Origin: Cannabis sativa
Taxonomy: Eukaryota > Streptophyta > Magnoliopsida > Rosales > Cannabaceae
DNA length: 64,000 nucleotides
Direction of reading: 5' to 3'
NCBI RefSeq assembly: GCF_029168945.1
Contig: NC_083602.1
Location: 26,337,323 to 26,401,322, forward strand
In this document: in pieces, positions 47,530-59,200 of the stretch
How the letters are laid out: each line of letters starts with the position of its first letter
Position numbering within the stretch: position 1 is the first letter of the stretch
Program-made: the position numbers and the translations under genes
The notes under the pieces: model-generated
What the model saw: only the letters and a program-made list of their open reading frames with translations
Databases searched by the model: none
Told to the model about the DNA's origin: nothing

Positions 47530-49762
47530 TGTAAAGCCCGCTTAGTTAATTTGGAAATTAGCAGTTGTTTATGATTAATTATGAAATTATTTATAGCTAT
47601 TTAAATAATTTATTATACTGTTATTTATGTTATTCAGTAGCTTGCATATTTTGTAATTCCGGTGCCCGGTATTTTGGAACTCGGCGTTTGGCTCAGTAGA
47701 AATCACAACTTAGTATGTTAGTAGTTTGGGGACGGGTTTTAGACATTGGGAATGTCGGGAATGGCCGGGAATTTAGAATTTCCCAAAAATACCCCCTTTA
47801 GTATGATTTATGTGATTTTATGGTGGAGGGGCAAAATGGTCTTTTTGCCCCATTAGTGTTTTGTCTTATGTGGGTTTATTAAATGAAATAAATGTTTATT
47901 TTATGTGTTTAATTGGCTGAAGTAAAGTGGTATATTTGGCTTGAAAATCATTTTTCCTTTATTTTCCACACTTAGTCAAAATTAGAAAGAAAAGTTCAAA
48001 ATTCACACACTCTCATTTCTCTCTCATTTTCGGCCAAGCTTAGGGAGCAGCTAGGGCTGGATTTCCTTGGTGAATTCAAGTTATTTTAGCAAGATCTAAG
48101 TAATCCTAGACAAGGTAAACCTTGCTCTAGCTTCTTTACATGTTCTTTGAAATTTTGGATGAGTTTTAATGTGATGGATGCTTGATTCTTTGATTTTGTT
48201 CTTTATTTGAAATATTGTTGTTGTTTCTGAGATTTAAGTATGTTGATTTGTGATTATTTAGGTTGTTAGTAATGAATGTTAAGTGCTTTGCTCAAATTTG
48301 GAAGTTTTAGCTCAAAATATGGTTTTCAAAGAGAATTGATTGAATCTGTTGCTGGGTTGTTGTTGATGTTTTTATTTGATTTCAGAAGCTTATTCATGCT
48401 TATTTAAGTAGAATTAACCAGGTTTTATTGCATGTTTGTGGGAATTGCTCAAGTTTGAGTTTAAAACTCAAAGCTTGAGCTTTAATGGCAAGTTGTGTAT
48501 CTGTGAATTCTGGGTTAGTTTGATGCCTTAGATTTGTTCTTTGGGGTATTTAGAGCAGGACTGGAAGGTTTGGAACCAATTGGGTTTGATTTGGTTGAGT
48601 TAGGAATTTTTCAAAAATTCCTGCGAGGAACCAGAATTCCAGTTGTGAAACCGGAATTCCGGATGAGGGTTCAGTAATTCCCAGAACCGGAATTTCAGTT
48701 GGGCAACCGGTCTGCCGGTTGGGGAATTTTCAGAACCCGTGTTTTTCCTCGTTTTTATGTTTTTAGGGGTATTGCCATGCTTTTTATCGATAGGGAAACT
48801 TTTAGTTCCTAGTTTTAGTCCCCGGGAAGTGATTTAGCGTGTCACTTATAGCGTTTTGATTTTTATGGTTTAGGAGCCAGTCATCCGCCACTCAGCTTCA
48901 GTTCCAGTCAGGTTGACCGGCACACCTGAATTCGGAATCCAGGTAAGATTAGTATAACAGTATGCATATGTAGATTACATGTTTAGCGTGCATGTAGGAA
49001 GCCTGTTAGATTACATTAGTCATGTATATAGGCTTCGAACCATCCAACCCTGTCACGTCGGTACAGGCTGGAGTATGACCAGCAGCCGGAGTATGACCGG
49101 TTCGACCGATCAGGCTGACATTTGGTTGGTGGTTCCGTGCTATTGACCTATCCCGTCGGTACAGGCTGGAGTATGACCAGCAGCCGGAGTATGACCGGTT
49201 CGACCAATCAGGAGGATACTTGTCAATAGTACCGTCCCTGAGAACGTTCAAAACTCAGTACCATGTTGGACATGGCAGTAGTGGCTCAGCACCATGTTGG
49301 ACATGGCAGTAGCGGGACTCAGTATCGTGTTGGACACGGCAGTTAGAATTATGTATGAGTATTATTATGCTTTTCTTACTGAGTCTGTCGACTCACAGTT
49401 TACGTTTATGTGTAGGTAAAGGCAAGACTTTAGCTGATGGACCGTGAGCGAGCTTATGAGATTGTACATGTCGGGGCGGTTAGGCCTGGAGCGTACGATC
49501 CTCGGGACAGCAAGGCTGATTTTGTAAATGGTCGTTAGACGACCCTTATTTTTATGTAACAGTTAAACAGTTAAACAGTTAAACTTTTTGTAAATATTTT
49601 TATAATCGGGATCCCGAGTCTTTTGTAATACTGTTTTATAAGTTTAATTAAAAAACAAAATTTTAATTAATCACGTTTTTCCATAAACCTCGTTGATTAG
49701 CAACGAGCTGCACAGTACGTTTAAAAATCACGTAATACGCCTAAGTTAGTTAGGGTGTTACA
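47530..49762 (+). mobile_element. Third solo LTR of the TGTAA/TTACA family
   Basis: A 2233-bp unit from TGTAAAGCCCGCTTAG to TTAGGGTGTTACA, with CCGGC at 47525-47529 and 49763-49767. It shares its order of landmarks with the solo LTRs at 28.9-33.0 kb (start motif, GAGTCTGTCGACTCAC, TTGTACATGTC, terminal GTTACA). It sits inside the Tat RNase H: joining its flanks restores NENGSRAG-VAMISPTG. It carries two tandem-repeat blocks (see 49050-49345). Confidence 0.93.
49050..49345 (+). repeat. Two tandem-repeat blocks inside the third solo LTR
   Basis: A 98-bp unit starting CGTCGGTACAGGCTGGAGTA occurs twice (49056 and 49154). It is followed by three ~31-bp units of CTCAGTACCATGTTGGACAT (49253, 49285, 49318). 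Short CCGGTTCGACC and CAGCAGCCGG motifs repeat within the first block. Confidence 0.9.
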
Positions 49763-52330
49763 CCGGCTCTCGAACCGTTCTCATTAGAAGCTCCATCTAC
49801 AAACACCCTCCAAGTGGGGATTGGTGGTACCGGCGTATTAGCTGTTGCCTCGGCTTCATTGCATTCGGTGATGAAGTTTGCCAAGGCTTGGCCTTTTATG
49901 GAAATCCGGGGTACGTAATGTAAGTCGAATTGACTTAGCTCCATTGCCCACTTGAGGAGTCTTCCGGATGCTTCAGGCTTCTGGAGAACTTGTCGGAGCG
50001 GGTGATTGGTTAAGATTTTGATCGGATGGGCTTGGAAGTATGACCTCAGCTTCCTTGATGCCATCAGGAGGCAGAATACTAATTTTTCAATGACCGGGTA
50101 CCTTGTCTCGGCCCCTATCATGCGCTTACTAACATAGTACACGGGGTGCTGAATTTTTTCTTCCTCCCGGACCAGGGCAGCGCTGACCGCGTGCTCGGAG
50201 ACGGCCAAGTAAAGGAGCAAGTCTTCTCCAAGGACGGATTTCGATAGGATAGGAGGTTTGGCCATGTGGTCTTTTAACCTCTTGAATGCCTCCTCGCATT
50301 CATCCGACCATTCGAACTTTTGGCATTTCTTCAATACGTTGGAAAAGGGTATGCGCGCACTTGTCCGTGGATCGTGAGATAAAGCGGCTCAGCGCGGCTA
50401 CCTTTCCGGTCAAGCTCTGCACGTCTTTATGCCTCTTGGGGGATGGCATGTCCAGGAGAGCTTGGATTTTCTCCGGGTTTGCTTCGATCCCCCTTTGGCT
50501 GACTATGAAGCCCAGGAATTTTCCCGACTTGACCCCGAAAGTGCACTTTTTCGGGTTGAGCTTCATACCGTATCTCCGGACGACTTCGAAACATTCTTCT
50601 AAGTCGCTTGCATGGTTGTTGCATGCTTTGGATTTGACGAGCATGTCATCCACATATACTTCCATGTTCCGTCCCAGGAGGCTTTTAAACATCCGGTTAA
50701 CCATTCTTTGGTAGGTTGCTCCGGCATTTTTCAGTCCGAAAAGCATGACAAGGTAGCAGTATACCCCCTTATCGGTCCTGAAGCTAGTGCACTCTTGGTC
50801 TGCCGTATGCATTTTTATTTGGTTGTACCCAGCATAGGCATCCATGAAGGACAACAGTTTAAATCCGGACGTGGCGTCTACCATCTGGTCGATCCTGGGT
50901 AGCGGGAAGCAGTCCTTTGGGCAGGCTTTGTTTAGATCTGTGAAATCTATACAAACTCGCCAAGTCCCGTTCGGCTTGGGCACCAGGACCGGATTGGCCA
51001 GCCATTCCGGATAGTACACGTCGCGGATCATGCCACTGGACAAAAGTTTGTCTACCTCTTTCTCTAAGGCCTCGGCTTTCACCGAGTCGAGCGGGCGTCT
51101 CTTTTGCTGTACAGGGGGCATGTCCGGGTTGACATTGAGTACATGGATGATGACATGAGGGCTTATGCCGGTCATGTCTTCTTGGCGCCATGCAAAGATG
51201 TCGATGGCGCCCTTCAGTGTTTTTATTATTTTATCATTTTCCTCCGGATCCAGGCTTTTCCCTATCTGGAGTACTTTGGTGGAGTCGTCGTCGCACACTG
51301 GTATTTCTTCGACGTCCTCCATTGGTTCCACGACCCTTTCGGATCCTATGCGAGGATCCAACTCATCCTCTTCAGCCTTCTCTATCTCAGGAGACCCCCG
51401 GACCATGAGTACTGGTAAGTGGGTGGCAACATTGTAACACTGCCTGGCTTCTCCTTGATTTCCCCTCACAGTTCCGACTCCGGCTTCCTGGGTAGGGAAT
51501 TTTAGGCACAGGTGTCGGATTGAAGTAATCGCACCAAAGTCCACTAGGGCCGGTCGGCCTAGGATCGCGTTGTAGGCTGTTGGACAGTCTACCACCACTA
51601 AGGTGCAATATTTAAATGTGCTCTGGGGGGTATCCGGGCACAGGGTAACCGGGAGCCTTACTTTTCCCATCGGAATTAGCGTCGTTCCGTTAAACCCCGT
51701 GAGCTGGGACCCACTAGGCGAGAGGTCCCGGTCGGTCAACCCTATCGCAGTGAAGGCTTCTTTGAAGAGCAAGTTCACGGAACTCCCATTGTCAATCAAG
51801 ACCCTAGCCACCACTTTATTTGCGATGGGGGTCTCTATGACCAGAGGGTCGTGGTGAGGAAAACGCACCGTCTTGGCGTCTTCTTCCGTGAACGTTATGG
51901 GTTGGTCCATTAGCCGAGGCCTTTGAGTTGGGAGTTGAGTAACCTCCCACACCTCACTGTGTTTCGCGGCCTCGGCATATCGTTTTCGCTCTTTGCGAGT
52001 GTTTCCTCCGATATGGGGACCTCCGGAGATCATGGCTATCCGCCCATTAGGCCGGGGCGGTAGCCCGGGAATATGCTGGGTGTCACCTGCGGGAGCAGCT
52101 GGAGGCAATACTCCTGCTGTACCCCCTGGTGTTCCCGGAGGCATACCCCCGGCCACCTGCCCTGGATTAAGGTGGGGCAACCTATTTTTGATCCACTCAT
52201 AGAGGTGGCCCAAGCGGATTAGATTTTCAATCTCGTCTTTGAGATTCTTACACTCATTGGTGCTATGACCAATGTCGTTGTGGTACTCGCATCTTTCACT
52301 CGGATCTCTCCGGGAGCTATCTTTGTACAA
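49763..52330 (-). pseudogene. Tat protease, reverse transcriptase and RNase H start
   Basis: On the minus strand from 52330: a CEYHNDIGHSTNECKNL zinc-knuckle-like motif, protease core VLIDNGSSVNLLF near 51790, then RT with WRVCIDFTDLNKACPKD, PLPRIDQMVD and VYVDDMLVKSK (YVDD near 50650), and a connection domain QSLTGKVAALSRFISRS. A frameshift near 50335 moves to a second frame carrying FEWSDECEEAFKRLK and RNase H DGASNENGSRAG, cut at 49763 by the solo LTR. A DNG motif in place of DTG in the protease is usual for the Tat clade. All domains are in order but cannot be made from one frame. Confidence 0.9.
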
Positions 52331-54106
52331 TGGCTGTGGTCTCCGGTAGTGCGTATTTTGCCTAGTGGCAAAGTATACACGTTCCTGGGAGTCCGTGAGC
52401 TCTGTGTACTGAGTATATTGGGATGTGTACCCCTTCTTCTAGCGCTTCTCTCCCGTTCGGGTGCTGCCCTTGGAGAACCTTTTGCTCCTCGACCCCTGGG
52501 AAGGGCCTGTTAAGCTAACAGTCGGGGCAGCCTGTGAAGGAGCTCGTCCATTCACCCCGGATGGGTTGCCGTAATGGGAAGATGCTGGTGCCAAAGCTTG
52601 GCCCTGGCTGTACCCGGGAGTAGCAGAGAACTGTATGCCACTCACTTGTGGAGTCGCAGTCGGGGCAGTATCCGAGGGCGGCACTCCTGGCATGTATCCC
52701 GCCATCCCGGTGGGATAATAGCCTCCGTAAGCCACGATCTGGGCTTCTTCGAGGTTAATATATTTTTGGACCCTCTTCTGGAAGTCCTAGAGGCTAGCAG
52801 CACCTTCTTGCTGCAACTCATTCCAGAAGGGAGTCCCAGTGCGGATTCCTGCTTGGAGAAGTGCAAGCTGTTGTCCGTCATCAACCTTCTTGGTCTTCGA
52901 GGCTTCCTCTCGGAACCTCTTGATGTAATTCTTCAAGGTCTCGGTGGGTAGTTGCTTGATGTTGGTCAAGGCACTAACCTCCAAGTTAACCTTTCTGGCG
53001 GCGACAAACTGTCTCCGGAAGTTGGTTTGGAGTTTGTTCCAACAACCCACGGATCCTGGTTCCAGCTTTTTGAACCATTCCTCCGCTGATCCGCTCAGAG
53101 TGAGGGGGAAGCACAGGCATTTGGCGTCATTGCTGACCCGCATGACTGTCATGACACGGTTGAACCGTGACAGGTGATCACTGGGATCGGAGTTCCCGGT
53201 ATATGCCGCCATTTCATGCATCTTGAAATTTTTAGGGAGCTCCGCCTCCAGGATATGCTTGGCACATGGCTCCCAATCCTCGCTGTCTGAGTCGGAGTCG
53301 TCTCCCTTCTGCCTCCGGGAGACTCGAGCAATGTCTTTTCGAAGTATGGCGAGTTCCGCCATAATTCCTTCGTTTAACGCACCCGAGGAAACCACGGGCC
53401 TGTATCTTCTTTGGTCAAGGTGATCCCGGAGGTCACCTTGATTCCCATTGATTTGATTTCTCAGATCAAGGGGTGGACATCTCTGTCCTCTTCTTCCTCT
53501 ACCCCCTGGTTCCTGGTGCATAGATGCGCTTTTCCGGTCCCCTCGATCCTGAGGGCCAAGACTCCCTCTTTGGGGCTTGCCCCTCTGCGGACCTTTCCCT
53601 TTAGGGAAATCTGAGCGGACCCTTCGCGGATCCTGTACCTTTTTCTTTCGCCCAGGGGTAGAAGTAGGGTTTTTTGTTTGATTTTCCTCAGCAGGGTGCC
53701 CTATAGGGCTAGGTTCCCTAGGCTTTTGTTGCTGGGAATTAGGCGAAGACGTTGCTGGCTCTCCGTCGAGCCCAGCGGCCATTGCCTTGGGGTGCACGTG
53801 AATGCCAGCTGCCTCCATGGCCTTCTGCATGGCTAGCATCACTTCCTGCATTTTTTGGTTTTGCGCTTTCTGAACTTCGATCCCGGCTTCATGATCGATA
53901 GCTTTTTGTCTGAGGAGCACCAGCTCTGAGTAACTTCCTCCGTCGTAGGCATACTCGTCGAGGTTTTCCTCGTAGTTCTCGTCGGGAACTATTTCTTCTT
54001 CTTCTTCCTCGGATTCCTCTGCCGCTCTTGAGGCCACATCTTCCTCATTTGGATCTTGAGCGTCTTCCAGAGGGCGAGGATGACGTGTACTTCTTGTCTC
54101 CACCAT
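52331..54106 (-). pseudogene. Tat gag
   Basis: The ATG at 54106 lies 63 bp after the 5' LTR. An acidic N terminus (long Glu run near residues 30-45) is followed by a helical segment (HEAGIEVQKAQNQKMQEVM), a basic Pro/Arg/Gly-rich stretch, and the gag core: KMHEMAAYTGNSDPSDHLSRF, GSAEEWFKKLEPGSVGCWNKL and NIKQLPTETLKNYIKRFREE. Two in-frame TAG codons (52787-52789 and 52439-52441) interrupt the same frame, which otherwise continues into the protease region at 52330. Tat elements normally make gag and pol in one long frame, so these are disabling mutations. Confidence 0.9.
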
Positions 54107-54149
54107 TCTTGTGAAGTCAAATGCTTGTTATGTAGCAGCTTTCCTCAGC

Positions 54150-54168
54150 TCTCAATGAAAGCACCAAA
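54150..54168 (-). promoter_or_regulatory. Candidate primer-binding site of the Tat element
   Basis: On the minus strand TGGTGCTTTCATTGAGAGC starts one base after the 5' LTR, at the expected place for a tRNA primer site. I do not assign the tRNA with confidence. Confidence 0.6.
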
Positions 54169-54169
54169 A

Positions 54170-54956
54170 TGTTGACCGAGATTTTCGGCAACTATTAAAA
54201 TATGATTATAGTAAAGAGCTGTAAGAAAGTGAGATGAGGATTTTTTACGTGGTTGGGGCGTTAATGAGCTTTAGTCCACGAGTCTTTGTTATTAATGGAT
54301 GTATTTAATACAGATTCCACACTTGAGAGAATGTATTTTCTCTTAAATACAGAGAATGTTCTTGGTGAGTATTTTCTCTTCTTGCTCTTATGCAACCCAA
54401 GATTCTCGACCCCATTAAATGAACTTTGAGGGGGTATTTATAGTGTTTTGGTGGGGTAATCCCTAGAATTGTTCTTACACATGTATCTGTAAGTATCCAT
54501 AAAGGCAGGTATTTCCAATGAATATACCATGGGTGATGCATGGTCAAATCCCTAGGTGCTGTAGGGTTTTTATGAGGAATGTCCTTTTTGCCTTGTGATT
54601 GACGTGACTCTTCGCAGAGTAGCCGTCGCTAGACTTAAATGATCATTCTTGTCGCCGTCGTACATGTTTGGGGGTTGTCTTAGTCAGACTTTATTGCGTG
54701 TTACAGTCTCAACACGCTTCCTCCCATGCGGCATTAAATGCGACTTGATTGCTCAGGAGAGGCCTGACACATCCCGGAGGGGCTTCATGCTATGCGAGCT
54801 TCCGGGAGTACCTTGTATTCCGGGTGCCTCCTCCGGGACCCATGCCCATGGCGCTTCCTTGTGGAGTACAAAGACTTATCAAATATTTACAAGTTATCTG
54901 ATCCACGTGTCCCATTTTGACTGGTCCACGTATTTTGGGCGAATTCAGGGGCAACA
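54170..54956 (-). repeat. 5' LTR of the Tat element
   Basis: 787 bp, paired with 40435-41214. A TATA box (CTATAAATACCC on the minus strand) lies near 54437. Confidence 0.95.
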
Positions 54957-55627
54957 GTTAAATTTGAGGACTTTTTTTCAATTTTAGTAAAAAAGTGTAA
55001 TATGGATGAAAGTTTATGGACATAATTTAGTACATGTCAAAGTTCGAATGACATGATTTGTTGAATATCAAAGTCTAGGGAGTATGGTTTAGTTCATAAA
55101 CAATCACTGAAATAGTAAATTTGAATAAAATTAGACAAAAGTCCTTAAATCAAACAATCTTAATAGTTTAGGGGGCATTTTTAACGACCTTAAAAGTTCA
55201 GGGGATATGATTTGGTACATGTCAAAATTCAGGGAGCAAAAATCCTTATTAAATTTAGATCACAATAAGAAATAATAGAAAATTTACATCACAATAAATG
55301 CATTACTTTTACATGTACTTTTATATCATCTTTAATATTTTATCACTAAGCTGAATTATTGCATTAAATAATAAACATTTTACATTGTTTTATATAATAA
55401 AATTAATAATAAAGTTATTAGTTTTTTATATTTTTGATGAAAATATTAATTAAATATTAAATTTTACATCAAATTTTATAATTTTGTATTGAAGTATAAT
55501 ACTAAATATTAATGTAAATATATTACAAACTTTATTTTTTATGTGTCAAATATAGCACAAATGCACAATTTGGTGATGATTTAACGTGTAATAAACTTCA
55601 CAATATTGCATGTATAAATAAATAATA

Positions 55628-56027
55628 GGCTAATTAGAATTTTTTTCCCCCCGAACTTTGACATGTACCAAATCATGCCCCTTGAACATTTTTTACCGTT
55701 AAAAATTTCCCTTAAACTATTGAGATTGTTAGATTTAAGGATTTTTGTCTAATTTTAGTAAAAAAATTCTAACATGGATGAAAGTTCAGATGGCATAATT
55801 TAGTACATATCAAAATTTGAGAGGCATGATTTGGTAGATATCAAAGTCTGTGGAGCATGGTTTAGTACATAAACAATCACTGAAACAATAAAATTGAATG
55901 AAATTAAACAAAAGTCCTTAAATCTAACAATCTCAATAATTCAAGGAGAATTTTTAACGGTCAAAAAAGTTCAAGGAACATAATTTGGTACATGTCAAAG
56001 TTCGGGAGAAAAAAATCTTAATTAGCC
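55628..56027. mobile_element. Mutator-type MITE, intact
   Basis: A 400-bp element from GGCTAATTAGAATTTTTTTC to its inverse, with long imperfect terminal arms of about 130 bp containing GAACTTTGACATGTACCAAA and its inverse near the far end. TAAATAATA occurs at 55619-55627 and at 56028-56036. A 9-bp duplication with long inverted repeats identifies the Mutator superfamily. There is no coding sequence. Confidence 0.92.
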
Positions 56028-56210
56028 TAAATAATAATATGGAGATGAAATTATTTAGACACGCTCTTAATATTGAGTGTGTAAAATGAGTGTTTCGATC
56101 ATTAATCTTTTAATATTGAATTAAAAAAATATTTTGATCGTTTAATAATGAATTAAAACATATCAAATGCTATATTACTATGAAAAATATTTCAAATAGT
56201 ATCTTCCTTA

Positions 56211-59200
56211 TTAATTTGAGTTAACAGCTATGACATATTCATATGCCAGTTTCGTCATAGTGTTTTCCGTGGTTTGGCAATGGCCATAAAAATTAGTGAC
56301 GGGTGAAAGGAAGTAATAGACTAACCTCTTCCTTGTTTTGTCCCTGCAATTTGGACTTCCACAAGAGCAACGAAATGCCTTAATTGGATGATACTTATCA
56401 TTGAAGTCAATCCCATAATCCTGAAAGTGATATTAATGCCAAACAAAGAAATCCAACTTAAATAAAGACACGGCAACCATCTACAAAATTAACAACACTA
56501 CTTAATGCAGTTGTACCTACCCAAGTAAGCTCTTCTAAAGCAGCAACTTTCCTAGTGGTGAAGAATGCAAGCTGCATAAGAGAAGCAAACCCACATATAA
56601 TGATTTTGTTATTTAAAAATAATAAAAGTAGGCATTCAATTTGTTCAACTTACAAAGTAAATCCTTCTTTTGTGCAACCAAAATAAATAAATAAAGTAAA
56701 ACATATGTTCCATACATGGTAAAAATGGCGGTCAGGTGTCTCCACTTCCACAGGAATATCAACCAAGTTTGGATCAGAGCACCTATAGTGATTAAGAGGA
56801 GAAAAAAGATCATAAAGATAAATAACAATGTAATTTCTCAAAAAACTGTTGATTCAAATTAATCAAACCTAGCATGGGATCATGTAATCTCATTCAAAGA
56901 AAAAGAAAAAAACTTGGAATAATTTTATAAAATTCAAAACTCTATCTTCATGTATGTCAATAGTATGAAGAAAAAAAAAAGTTATAACTTCACATCCATT
57001 TTTGTTTTCGTTTATTATTGACAAATTAGTCAGCTCATTCATCTTCTATGTTTTTCTTTTATGTCTTCTTTTCCAAACATGACATTGAAATACATCTTCT
57101 CCTTAACAATAACACTAAGATTCTCCAAAATGGAGACAATAAAAATTGACAAGAAGCAAAAGCAACAACTATACCTATGATTGATAAATCTGGAAACGTT
57201 TCCATGATATGTTCCATCCAAACAAAGTGCCTCTTCATCTTTTAGAAACCCCTCGGAGCCCCAATCTGCATCCAGTGTTACAGGATATGTATGCCTATCT
57301 TTGCTGCTTTTTTTATTCCTATTGTACAACTCCATATTGGTTAACACTTCTCCAATGTATTCACAAACGAATGCTCCCTCAGGCAATGGATCAAGTGGTC
57401 GAACACCCCATCCTTTTCCTTCACTGGTAAAGAAAACCTGAATTGTTGTAGCAGCTACTCAGTACAGTACATACATGAAAATATCTTACAAAAACAATAA
57501 AAGAAATCGTAGCGGATAGCAGCAAAGTGCGAACTGTTACCAACATGTATTCATAAGGGTTCAGCCTTAAACTAACCTGTAATCTTCTTGAAATACCTCG
57601 TTGGACTACTCTGTTTCCACATTTCATGTCACAGCCACATTTTCTCCAGCATTCTTTAATAAACTTTCTTACCAGGTGTCCCTTACATTTCTCAAATTTG
57701 TCATCATTCCTAGACCTCTCAATAGGGCAATCTGTGCAATAAACAAAGTGGTGGTCCTCTGGCTGCTCTTTCATATCAATACAAGCTTTTAAAAACTTTT
57801 CTTTTAAAAGTCCTTGTGGTGTGTATGCAAACTCTCCACCAGTTTCACAAGCACAGGCACACGGTAATGATGAAGAAAGGCAATCTCCAGAACAACTTGA
57901 ACAGCAATCCTCGTCCACAATTCGAGCCAGTGATATATTTATATTGGCATTTTGATAGATAATGCTTTGAGGAATGTAATTAAATTTTGGAATACGCTCA
58001 TTGCCAATTTCATCCAATAGTGAAATTCCCACTTTTTCTGTCCCTTTTGAAATGTCCTCAAGAAAGTTATAAGGTTTCTTTTGTACCTTAAAAAAAGGGT
58101 GCGTATCTCCATTTTCACACGTATTCGCTTTTTTAAGAGGTGGATTATCCATTTTCACACCAACTTCAAGAGGTGGATTATCCATTTTAACACCAACTTT
58201 AACGGGTGGCTTCCGCAGTTCTGCAACATGACAAAGAAATTAAAAGCAATAAAAAAATTCAGTAAATACATTTGAACAATAAACAGAAAGGAGACAGTCA
58301 AAGTCAGGACACACATACAAACGTGTAAGATATCTACGGCCAAAATAAATGAATAAATATATAAACAATCATAAATCAAATGTTCATATACACAGATACA
58401 CTTATGGAGGAAGAAATACAAGACATCAACTTCTAGTTTATTCCAAATTAGGACTAGGCCTTGTTCCAACTTAGAAGCAATAAGTGCAAAGAGGAGTAAC
58501 ACCATATCTCAATATGGTGTTTCTCAAATTGTTCCAATGTGAGAATGTTTGTAGTACACGTCTTCATATCTGGGTCGAATTTCTAAATACAGCAAACCAA
58601 ATGTAATACTTGAGAGAATCCCACAAGCCCACATTAAAAGATTTGTGGTATATATTCAAATGTCATAAGGGTAGAATGTAAAATTTGTTGGCACTCATAT
58701 CATCCAAGGACAAACATCAAAGACTCCAATATGACATATGGAAAAACATCTGCCTACATGTCCAAATAGAGGTCAAGGGTGAAGAAATGCATAAGATAAC
58801 TCTTGATATATTGCAAATTGGAAAAGGATAGGCCTTCTTAGAAAAGGATTGGAGTTCCATCTTCAATACAATTGAAGCTAAGTGGGGTAACCCATCAGGA
58901 TATTGTATTTCTTTTCTTTTTTCTTATTGAGGAGAATATTGTGTTTCTCATATTATTCCAATATGGTATTACTCTTGAATAATTGATAACTGAAACATTG
59001 ATAGTAATAATAATAATAACAATAATAATAAAGAAAAAGATAATATACCTGGGTGAATTGTCGAAATAGGCCTAGGAGAAAGTGGCGAGTAGTGTTTCTC
59101 CTTTCTTGGCTTTAGCAACAACTTCTTTTCTCTAGAAACATGCGAGGAACTCGGTTCACCCAATGGCCTATCAAATGGTTTTGCTGTAGGTGGTGTATTC

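Larger units (their letters stand above)
40430..54961 (-). mobile_element. Tat-lineage Ty3/gypsy retrotransposon, 14.5 kb with a nested solo LTR
   Basis: LTRs at 40435-41214 and 54170-54956 (TGTTG...CAACA on either strand) are flanked by GTTAA at 40430-40434 and 54957-54961. On the minus strand the order is 5' LTR (54956-54170), primer site, gag, protease, RT, RNase H, integrase, a long 3' region with an antisense gene, polypurine tract, and 3' LTR. The protease (VLIDNGSSVN in place of DTG), the 'GASNENGSRAG' and 'ASNNEAEYEALIAGL' RNase H and the antisense gene are Tat features. The LTRs differ by roughly a dozen changes and one scrambled patch near 40905/54645. Gag-pol has several stops and a frameshift and RNase H is split by a solo LTR, so this copy is dead. 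Confidence 0.95.
40331..55250. mobile_element. Mutator-type MITE split by the Tat element (halves 40331-40434 and 54962-55250)
   Basis: The left half begins GGCTAATTTGGATTTTTGCC and reads through GAACTTTGACATGTACCAAA. The right half ends with the inverse of the same text. Joined across the GTTAA duplication the halves match the full 400-bp element at 55628-56027. The right terminus is imperfect, so the end at about 55250 and its duplication are approximate. Confidence 0.8.

Noticed and set aside
49006..49251. Apparent repeat protein (DWSNRSYSGCW-type text) or a CRISPR-like array
   Set aside because: It is a translation of the 98-bp tandem units in a solo LTR. The unit length and lack of unique spacers exclude CRISPR.
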